Assembly (NCBI GenBank): GCA_026874595.1
Contig: CM049312.1
Location: forward strand, 48,985,429-49,049,428
Source of the DNA: Sipunculus nudus
Lineage: Eukaryota > Annelida > Sipuncula > Golfingiida > Sipunculidae
DNA: 64,000 bases
Direction of reading: 5' to 3'
Positions 55,823-64,000 of this stretch are shown piece by piece (the first letter of the stretch is position 1; every line of letters begins with the position of its first letter). Below the pieces are notes generated by a model. It saw nothing but the letters and a program-made list of their open reading frames with translations, searched no databases and was not told where the DNA came from. The position numbers were made by a program, and so were the translations under genes.

Positions 55823-57510
55823 TAAGAACTCGGGTATCGTTAGGTGCAGAACCGGCGAGGCATGAAAAGGGACCATAAACTTACGCTGCTTACTATAATC
55901 TTACGCTGATCTTGTAAAAATAGCTTACGCGAGGTCATTGACCAATGGAACAAAGGGATCGACTTCATTCACATGTGAACATGAATGAAAGTGCGTCTAT
56001 TTTTATAGTATGTTTAAGTAGCCAGTATGGAGAAGTCCGCGGAGCATGCGTGTTGGTACAATGATTTTAAACTACGAGCTTTACGAAATCGATTCAGAGT
56101 TATAACTAAACTTCTTGTTCGGTAATTTTTGTAAACAAGAGCAAAAATTAATAATAATATTAATAAATTATAGAATATGTTGGATTTTTTAAATCTACTT
56201 TCATAATATTGGACAACTAGAGAAGCAAGTAGTCATATTACTATTTATTAGGCTCTGTAAAAGGAGAGAGCACAGAACTTATTAATATTATTGTAGATGT
56301 CTTATTAATCCAAGTTAACAAGTTTTTGTAGTTTTTAGTAAAGTAAATAAGTAAACAACTGGCAGGTAGTTATCAGTTCATGGACAAAATATTAAAAGTT
56401 CAAATATTTCCAAAGGATTTCTCCGGGTCAAAATAGTCAATCGAGCTTATAAATTATAAAACAAATTCATAATATGGAATTTTTTAAGATTCAAGTATGG
56501 GTTTCTTTTTTCCGTATTTTGAGTATGTGTTTATATTACCAGTAAGCAATTGTATATATATTCCTTTAAGCTTTTTATTACAAAACTATGTAATCTACTG
56601 CACACCATGGATGAATATGATATTTCACATATGCAGGGAAGCCAGTGGCACACTAGTTTTGAATACTTGTAAAGAATAACACAAAAAACTAATTGTCATT
56701 TCTAAACCTTATAAAGGAGCTGGAATGTAACATATTTATATTACATGTTGTTAAAGCAGGTATATTTGGACACATCTAAGATTCATTGATTCATATCATA
56801 ACATTATAATTTTATTACTTTACTCTTATGTAATATAGCATATTGTTGACAAAAAACTAAAAGGAACCCCAGTAATTAGTATTTGACATTCCCAAAATAT
56901 AAAACCTATCACCATTTCTGTATATTAATGTAGATTATTATTCACTATTCAATTTTATAGTCACAAGCCTTTCTTAAGATTGAGTAAATTGGTATGTTTT
57001 ATGTGTGATACTATAATTAATATATATCAGGAGTATGTATCAGTAATTAGAAAGCTATGGTATTCAATTTTTTCTTCTTCACTTTATCTGTAATTGTATT
57101 AATTAATAAAGAGTGGTAGGGTGAACAGAATTACTATATAAATCAGGAAAATGGAGCACCATTTATGTATATATATTGGTCATTAGATTACATCAGATCG
57201 TATATTCTGATGAAGCAACTGCACTAACACATATTATTGTAAGAACTTATTTTTGGATGGATATTGATATAATGGAAATAGGTGTAGTTACTATATTAAT
57301 GTTTTTGTGTTGTTCTTGTGAAAAGGGTACTTCAAAAATTCAGGTAAAGTACAGATGTCTGTATGACATAAGAAGCTGTTTAAAAATTTATGATATAAAC
57401 TATGAGCAAAATAATAATATAACATTGGTAATTTTTTTAAGAAAGTGGTATACTTTCATAGATAACATTTATATTGTGATTATAAATTTTAATTGTTCAA
57501 GAAATATCTC
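55823..57510 (+). other. Unusually long LINE inter-ORF region (~1.7 kb)
   Basis: Between ORF1 and ORF2 lies AT-rich sequence with no recognised motif. 55840-56050 is less AT-rich (several TTACGC words). An open frame at 57176-57526 runs into the ORF2 start but has no family features. L1-type elements usually have short spacers, so this could contain an old insertion or an internal ribosome-entry-like leader; neither is shown. Confidence 0.5.
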
Positions 57511-60500
57511 ATGGCATCACAACTAAAAATATTAAGCATGAATGTAAGAGGCATGAGAAATTTCAACAAGAGAAGAGCCATTTTTAGTTGGTCCCGAAAA
57601 CATGAAGCTGATATAGTTTTACTACAGGAAACATACAGCACAGAAAAGGATCATTACCTGTGGAAAAATGAATGGGGTGGGAAAGTCATTATGAGCCATG
57701 GTACAAACCATAGTAGAGGAGTGGCTTGTTTATTGTCTAATAATATCCAATATAATATTATTGAAACATTAAAGGATGATGATGGAAGATTAATTATAAT
57801 TAAATTAGAAATATGTGATACTTCATTTATATTCATAAATATATATTCTCCAAATATAAAGAGATCACAAATATTGTTTTATAAAAAAATATATGAACAA
57901 ATTTTGAAAATGCAAGTGACACAAGATGATAATGTTATATTGGGAGGGGACTGGAACTGTGTTCTTACAGGGATAGATAAAAAAGGGGGACAAATGGTGC
58001 TGAAAACAAAAGTTATTAAAGAAATCATGAAGATAAAAACATTATTAAATGTAAAAGATATATAGAGAATAAAATATCAAGAAAAAGAACAATACACGTG
58101 GCGACAGAAGTTAAAAAAACTATATAGTAGAATAGACTATTTTCTCATTACCAGTCATTTACAAGATTATGTCCTAGATGTTAATATTATCCCGGCATTT
58201 AAGTCGGATCATTCAGGAATAACTATAACACTTAAGAAACCTTCAGAGGATATTAGAGGGAAGGGCTATTGGAAATTCAATAATCAACTTTTAGAGGATA
58301 ATAAATTTATTGTTTTTATGAACAAACAGATAGATGAATGGCTAAAAGAAAAAGATGAATTTAATCCTAACAGTTTTTGGGAGTTAATTAAGTACAGAAT
58401 TAGAAGAAAAACCATTTATTTTTCTAAATGTAAAAATAAAGATACTAAAGAGAGGGAATTGGTTCTTATTGGTGAACTTCAAGCTTTGGAAGACCCAGAA
58501 GTTGAAAGGGAAAAGTATGAATTATTATATCAAGAATTACAAGAGCTTTATGATAAAAAAGTACAGGGAATTATTACAAGAGCTAAAATAAGATGGGTCG
58601 AGTACGGTGAAAAAAGTACAAATACTTTTATAATTTAGAAAAAAGAAATGGAAATAAGAAACATGTTAAGCTCTTGGTTAACAATAATGGAAATTCTGTA
58701 ACAGGTATAAATAATATTTTAGCTGAAGAAAAGAAATTTTTTCAAAACCTATACTCCTCTCAAGTTAATGATACAGTAAATCTCGAAACTAATTGTTTTT
58801 TAAATAATAAAACAATTCCTAGATTAACAAAGGAAAATCAGGAGTACTGTGAAGGCTATTTAACAGCTGAGGAATGTTTTAAAGTATTGAAAACATTTAA
58901 AAAGGACAAATCACCAGGGAATGATGGATTAACAGCAGAGTTCTATAAAACTTTTTGGAATAAAATAGGATCTATAATTGTGCATAGTTTTATTTTTTCA
59001 CTTGATCAGGGTAGCCTGACTCCATCACAGCGGCAGGCTGTAATTACTTTAATTGAAAAGAAAGATAAAGATAGAACAAAATTAAAGAATTGGCGCCCAA
59101 TTTCGTTATTAAAGACCGATTATAAAATAATGACTAAAGCCTTATCGTTTAGAGTTAAACATGTTTTGTCAAAAATCATACATAGAAACCAATTTGGATA
59201 TGTAAAAAATACATCTATGACAGAGGCAATAAGAACCATCTTAGATTCTTAATTTTATATAGATAAATGTAAATTAAATGGTTTATTGGCATCAATCGAT
59301 TTTGAAAAAGCGTTCGATACAGTGGAATGGCAGTTTATTAAAGATTTAATTTTGGTGAATCATTTATTAAATGGGTTAAAGTATTGTATAAAGACGTGGA
59401 AGCTTGTATTATGAATAATGGACATTCTTCAGATATTTTAAAATAGGAAGAAGAGTTAGACAAGGAGACCCCTTATCACCGTATTTATTTATCATCTGTT
59501 TAGAAATAATTGCAGTTAATATTAGGAATAATCAAGACATTCATGGTATAAAGATTAAAAATAAGGAGGTAAAATTGGTTTTATATGCTGATGACACCAC
59601 TGTTATCTTAAGAGATTTGGACTCGCTTAAAACTGTTCTAGATTTGTTCAGAGAGTTTACTCAATGTTCAGGTTTACACATTAATAATGCTAAAACTGAA
59701 GCAATGTGGTTAGGAAAAAACAAAGATAGCAATAGTAAACCTTTAGGGTTAGTGTGGTCAAAATGTGTGAAAGTGCTAGGCACATATATATCATATAATA
59801 CAGAAATGAGTAATACATTAAATTTTGAAAATAAAATTAATAGCATATATGATATAACAAACATGTGGAAACAAAGAAATTTAACATTGCAAGGGCGAAT
59901 TTTAATAGTTAAAACACTATGTTTTTCTAAACTCTCTCATCTCTTGGCTAATTTTAATATGCCGGAAACTTATAAAAAACGATTAAATAATATATTATGG
60001 TGTTTTATATGGAAGGGACAGAAAAAGGGAAGAGTTAAAAGAGATCTGCTGATAAAACCATTTGAAAATGGGGGGCTGAATATGTTAAGTATTGATTGCT
60101 ATATAAAAGCGCAACAGATAATGTGGATTAAAAGATATTTAGATAAAACCAAAAAAGATTGGAAATTGTTTATAGACTCATTTTGTGATATATTTGGGAG
60201 CACAAAATTATTGTTAGAGTTTAACTATACCAAAAACTGTCTAAAAGGTTCAATGCCAGATGTATACATAGATATGTTTATTGCATGGAAGCAAGTTCGT
60301 ATTTCAGAGTTATCTTATTGCATATGGAATAATAAGAATATTAAAATAAAAGGCAAACCGTTCTTCTGTAAGTCACTTTATCAGTCAGGTTTAATATATG
60401 TAAAACACTTATTTGGTGTGAATGGGAATCCAGTCAGTTTTAAAGAGTGGGAAGAAAAAGGAGCAAAACAAAGAGATTATTTGGTTTATAGGTCAATAAT

Positions 60501-61239
60501 TAAACAAAGTAAAATATTGAATCACTGGGAATATAATGGACAGTCGATTTTACAAAATGAATTTAATTGTAAAACAAGACAAGGGCCAGTTGCAGTTGAA
60601 AATGTTATTGCAAAGCAGGTATATGATTATTTTATTAGTCTTGTTAAAACACAGGATTCCAATACAAGGCAAAAGTTTAGTACTAAATATGATGTAACAG
60701 ATGAAGAGTGGGGTCTTTTATATACCAATAGTCTAACATTATGTAAAGAAAAGAAAGTGAGTGAGTTTCAGTTTAAAATACTTCATAATTATTTATATCT
60801 TAAAGAGAGATTATATAAGTTTGGTTTTACTGAAGACCCATATTGTAGGTTTTGCCATACAGAGGTAGAAAAGTATGAGCATTTCTTTTGTAATTGTTCT
60901 ATTGTTAAACAGTTTTGGCAAGATATAAGCATTTTTTATGGTTTACCAATTAGTTTATTTACAGAGAGGAATGTTATTTTAGGAATATCTGAAAAGAATA
61001 TGAGAATGGAAAATAAAATTCTTATACATGCAAAAGCTTTTATATATAGAACTAAAGATTCTGTTCAGATAAACCTTGAAAACTTTAAAAAATACATGGA
61101 TTATCAAAGGAAGATTGAATGTACAGATAAGCCTGCAGAAAAAAACAAAAAAATGGAAACTTTTGCGGCAAAATATCAGAAGGACAACGGAAACTTGATC
61201 CCTTACTACATAATAGATAATTTGTATGACACTATTTGA
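57511..61239 (+). pseudogene. LINE ORF2: endonuclease, reverse transcriptase, C-terminal zinc knuckle; several breaks
   Basis: The frame starts MASQLKILSMNVRGMRNFNK. Endonuclease motifs: VLLQETYS (catalytic Glu), GGDWNCVLTG, SRIDYFLIT and FKSDHSGI. RT motifs: DKSPGNDGLTAEFYK, NWRPISLL, NQFGY, ASIDFEKAFDTVEW, RQGDPLSPYLF and LYADDTTVIL (catalytic YADD near 59584). The C-terminus has CRFCHTEVEKYEHFFCNC, the zf-RVT knuckle of L1/Tx1-type elements. Breaks: TAG at 58063, a 1-base loss near 58620, TAA at 59250, and frame changes near 59350 and 59440. The last 554 codons (59575-61239) are uninterrupted. It is non-functional as read but well preserved. Confidence 0.88.
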
Positions 61240-61516
61240 CATATAAAGGAAAACAATAATATTGAGCTTGTTTAACTTTACATTATAAGTATTTCTAAAA
61301 TTATATATTGATGGAAAAGGTGATATATTGTTAGTCATACTGTACTTTGAACAAACAAGTCATTTTGTATGTATATATTTTGTATATAGTACCCTTTTTT
61401 TGTATGTTCTTTTGTATGTTAGTTTCGTGACTGTTTTTGTGTATTGTCTTGTAATCATGGGTGTTATTACTGTCTGTAATTTTTTTTGGGGTAATAAAAA
61501 AAAAAAAAAAAAAAAA

Positions 61517-61905
61517 CTGGAGTTATTATCTGGAAATGAATTTGTGGACAGATGGCTCCTATGACCTTGACCTTTGAACTTGTGACCCCAAGATTGATAG
61601 AGATGTTTCCCTGTTGGCAGGCGCATATATGTATAAGATGGAAAGACTGGCATGGAAAGTTTCGCTGAAAATGCATCCAAATTGTTTTTATAAATGTTAG
61701 TCCTGACACCTTGACCTTTGACCTCATGACCCCAAAATCAATAGGGTTCTTGCTTTAGTGGTGGGCCATTTATATTTTAAGTTTGAAATCCATGTGTGAA
61801 TTGAAACTGGAGTTATCATCCGGAAATGAATTTGTGGACGGGCAGACAGTCCGACAGTCAGGCGGAGGCACTTCTATTGAAGCAAGGTCCTAAAAATGTT
61901 TTCCC
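61517..61905 (+). repeat. Receptor-motif repeat, two modules
   Basis: Modules start at 61517 and 61806 with ACTGGAGTTAT.ATC.GGAAATG. TGACCTTGACCTTTGAACT (61563) and the exact TGACCTTTGACCT (61712) are present. It ends in CAGACAGTCCGACAGTCAGGCGG and is the direct 3' flank of the LINE poly(A). Confidence 0.75.
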
Positions 61906-62109
61906 ACATATCAGTCTTCCTAAAATCAGTGTATTTGTTGGCCCTACCTGACATGTCAGAAAAAAAATTAGTTCCTTACTGAAATTGTGTAGCTTCCATT
62001 ATAATTACAACTACTATTGCTTTAAACTAAATTTACAAATATATTCATGATATCTGCTTAAATAAATAAAATTTCTTGTTTTCACTGCTACTTAATGAAT
62101 GTATTGCAG

Positions 62110-62421
62110 CCTGGGACTTCTTTGGAGCTCGCCATAGATGAACTCAAGGTGAAAAATCAGGAACTTCAGAGGACCCAGCCATACATACTTCACATAAAGC
62201 CAAGGACATTCTTTGTGATGGCAGAAGATCAAGCTATGAGGATCGAACCGAGCACTATGGCAGTGGCGATGGACAGCCTTTTTAAGGCTTTTTATGCATT
62301 TAACACACAGTTTCCCAAGCCTCTGTCTGTTTTTTATGGGTTTATGGCCAATTTTTGTTTTAATGTTGAGGGAATTAGGGTCACGCCAAAGGCAGAGAAA
62401 CTTTGGGGGGGATATCTGTAA
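62110..62421 (+). CDS. Probable 3'-terminal coding exon, transposon-derived or domesticated protein
   Basis: A pyrimidine-containing tract and TATTGCAG end at 62109. From CCT onward the frame is open for 103 codons to TAA at 62419, with AATAAA at 62430, so it reads as a last exon and not an ORF beginning at the ATG at 62095. The peptide has PGTSLELAIDELKVKNQELQ (amphipathic), FFVMAEDQAMRIEP, and SLFKAFYAFNTQFPKPLSV, then a basic end. 'FKAF-AFN--FP' resembles the C-terminal segment of C2H2/transposase-related animal proteins, but this is weak motif memory. It lies on the same strand as, and beyond the LINE from, the transposase relic at 52.1-53.95 kb. Composition is clearly coding-like. Confidence 0.55.
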   Translation, partial: PGTSLELAIDELKVKNQELQRTQPYILHIKPRTFFVMAEDQAMRIEPSTMAVAMDSLFKAFYAFNTQFPKPLSVFYGFMANFCFNVEGIRVTPKAEKLWGGYL

Positions 62422-62429
62422 TGCAGCTG

Positions 62430-62435
62430 AATAAA
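62430..62435 (+). terminator. Polyadenylation signal AATAAA
   Basis: AATAAA lies 9 bp after the stop of the exon ending at 62421. The spacing is unusually short but compatible with a 3' end. Confidence 0.4.
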
Positions 62436-63794
62436 ATCTGAATTTTAGGCCAAGAAAAAAATAAGCTTTGGATCTGAGGCACTTTTTTCAGAAGTCAATG
62501 TGGGCGGGCGTTTTTTTTTATTTTTAATTTTTTGTATGTTTCTATAAATATGTCAAATAATAAGGGAAAAGCCTGATAATAACAGATTTATTTTGCTAAA
62601 CAAGTAAAAGCACTACATTACAATGGAAATTTAACAAAATTGTAAGATTTAATCTTCTTGAAAGAAATGTTCAAGCAGTTGGAGATCAAAATTGGCAAGG
62701 TTCTGTTGAAAAAAAAATAAAAATTGTTGATGTAGGGGTTTAAAATTGACGTGGGTGGTGCCTGAGAACCACACCTTTTATTTTTATATGGCCTTATCAT
62801 TACACGTTCTTCTGATTGGTGTTATTTTGCTATAGCAGCAAAATGCTTCTGATTGGCATATTTTGCTATAGAAGCAAAACTACTGTGCCAATTTATTGTA
62901 TATCTTAGAGGAAAGATTCTTGGATGATCCTTGTTCAGATTTTTTGGCTTTAATATGTGACCTTGAACTGTAACATATGACATGGCACGAGTATATCTTT
63001 ATATGATACAGATAAGAAGAGGGATATATGCTTTAATTTAACTACTGTCACAACCTGTGATTGGTTTTTCATGGAAAGTTCAGTGTATTTTTAAGGTCTC
63101 AGAACTGTCTCAGGAGCATGTGTAAGCACTGTTTCCATTTTTTCCTTATATTTTTATATTAACTATATATTATCTACTGATCATGGACCCCTTGACTCGT
63201 CTGAAAGCTGATAATGTGCTTTACTGTTTGGCATATGGAAACACTGGCATATCTGACACATGGTTGATTTAATATAGATTTGAAAATATTTTAATTAGTT
63301 TAGCATACCTGTAGCAGATACAGAATATCTGATACAGAATTCACCATGTTAAAATACAGGTAAAACTTAGCGAATGTCGTTTTATTTGGGGTGGTAACTT
63401 TCAAAATAATTTTATATGCATGGTATTCACGTTTTTTAAAATGACCTTGAGTAAAGTTATTTTTCAAATTTTCATCTGTAAAAGGCTTCCCATTAAAGGC
63501 AGGCAAAAAAAAAATTAAATAAAAATTGTGTTTTAGAACATACATATGTTGAAAAAATTGTTTTTGATCATAAATGGCTGACAATTGCATTTAAAGTTAA
63601 TTATATGAAACTATTAAAATTGCTTTTCTATCTTAAAAAAAACCCCAACATTTTCATTAAAAAATTGTAGAGAATATTTTAAGTTTTCAGAATGTGTACA
63701 TGGCAGGTGGTCACAGAGCAACAGTTTAGTTGCTTTCTTGTATTTAAAAGAACAGACAAGATATTACTGGAAGGGTAAAATAAATAAAATATAT
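62436..63794. other. No gene; 37-bp direct repeat at 62810-62883
   Basis: TTCTGATTGG..., TTTTGCTATAG.AGCAAAA is present twice at 37-bp spacing (62810 and 62847). Each copy contains an inverted CCAAT and a small palindrome. The rest is AT-rich without recognised features. Confidence 0.5.
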
Positions 63795-63802
63795 GTACAG
63801 AA

Positions 63803-63962
63803 CACAGGCACTCGTTTCCAGCACTACAATGTCCTAGAAACGATAAACACATTGAGTATGGGCGGTATACCCATTATAAGAGAACTTATAATGGGTATAT
63901 CGCCCATACTCAACATGTTTACCGTTTCTAGGCAATTGTAGTGCTGTAAACGAGTGCCTGTG
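63803..63962. mobile_element. Near-palindromic hAT-like MITE, 8-bp TSD GTACAGAA
   Basis: The 160-bp element is almost one perfect inverted repeat: CACAGGCACTCGTTT at the left, AAACGAGTGCCTGTG at the right, and CCCATTATAAG/CTTATAATGGG around a 4-nt centre (AGAA). The direct 8-bp duplication GTACAGAA flanks it at 63795-63802 and 63963-63970. An 8-bp duplication is the hAT hallmark. The arms differ at only about six or seven positions, so it is young or kept by cruciform correction. Confidence 0.9.
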
Positions 63963-64000
63963 GTACAGAACATGGAGTTTTGTTTTCTATACTACATGGA

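Larger units (their letters stand above)
54874..61516 (+). mobile_element. L1/Tx1-like LINE, near full length
   Basis: Two ORFs in L1 order (coiled-coil ORF1, endonuclease/RT/CCHC-type ORF2), an AATAAA (61494) and a ~20-nt poly(A) tail (61497-61516). A CAATATGGCGG word at about 54878 near the presumed 5' end resembles a YY1 site, as in mammalian L1 promoters. The 3' flank is the receptor-motif repeat while the 5' flank is not, and no target duplication was found, so the 5' boundary is approximate. The codon bias is strongly AT-rich, unlike the Jockey-like LINE at 23-27 kb. Confidence 0.85.

Noticed and set aside
57176-57526. 116-codon frame just before LINE ORF2 as a third LINE protein
   Set aside because: Composition is AT-driven, no family motif is present, and it overlaps the real ORF2 start in another frame.
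62225-62260. Reverse-strand GGTTCGATCC resembling a tRNA T-loop/B box
   Set aside because: The flanking bases cannot form a T-stem, no D or anticodon arm is placed correctly, and the site lies inside the coding exon at 62110-62421.

Overview
This window is animal (metazoan) nuclear DNA, most likely from a mollusc and plausibly a bivalve. It is AT-rich, has no operons, and shows GT/AG splice signals, CCAAT and TATA motifs, poly(A) signals and a dense mix of eukaryotic transposons. The mollusc call is an inference. It rests on tandem-core, hairpin-ended 'pearl/HINE-like' elements and on the interspersed repeat style. No complete host gene is visible.

Layout. 0-6.1 kb: interspersed and tandem repeats, including ~140-bp modules carrying nuclear-receptor half-site motifs (TGACCTTTGACCT). 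6.4-7.2 kb: the 3' end of a CR1/L2-like LINE. 7.2-10 kb: no recognised feature. 10-21 kb: a patchwork of paralogous repeat blocks. Comparing these blocks with each other dates and bounds three insertions: a piggyBac-like MITE at 12105-12370, a Helitron-like tandem-core element at 16085-17551, and a 3-bp-TSD Harbinger-like element at 18659-19965. 23.1-27 kb: a GC-rich Jockey-like LINE with a frameshifted endonuclease/RT. 27.8-34.1 kb: a mariner-like MITE, two nested elements with 9-bp target duplications, and a long-TIR element. Next to these sits the best candidate host exon, a minus-strand signal-peptide exon at 32373-32471. 35.9-44.5 kb: a ~3.8-4.0 kb segment in 2.2 tandem copies. Each full copy holds 8 or 9 diverged ~235-280 bp units that share a base-paired core with compensatory changes. 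I consider this the most interesting signal in the window. 44.8-45.4 kb: the 3' end of a minus-strand LINE. 47.5-47.8 kb: a promoter-like region with a splice donor. 48.9-51.1 kb: two copies of the hairpin-ended repeat, one carrying a perfect AGGTCAnnnTGACCT palindrome. 52.1-54.5 kb: a zinc-finger plus DDE-type transposase pseudogene, part of which is copied in inverted orientation. 54.9-61.5 kb: an L1/Tx1-like LINE with an intact ORF1, a decayed ORF2 and a poly(A) tail. 62.1-62.4 kb: a probable 3'-terminal coding exon. 63.8-64.0 kb: a perfectly bounded, near-palindromic hAT-like MITE.

How the pieces relate: most of the DNA is dead or non-autonomous mobile elements nested in each other. Coding capacity is limited to LINE proteins, a transposase relic and two or three candidate host exons. 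All boundaries come from reading the sequence by eye. Family assignments are from motif recognition and were not checked by database search.
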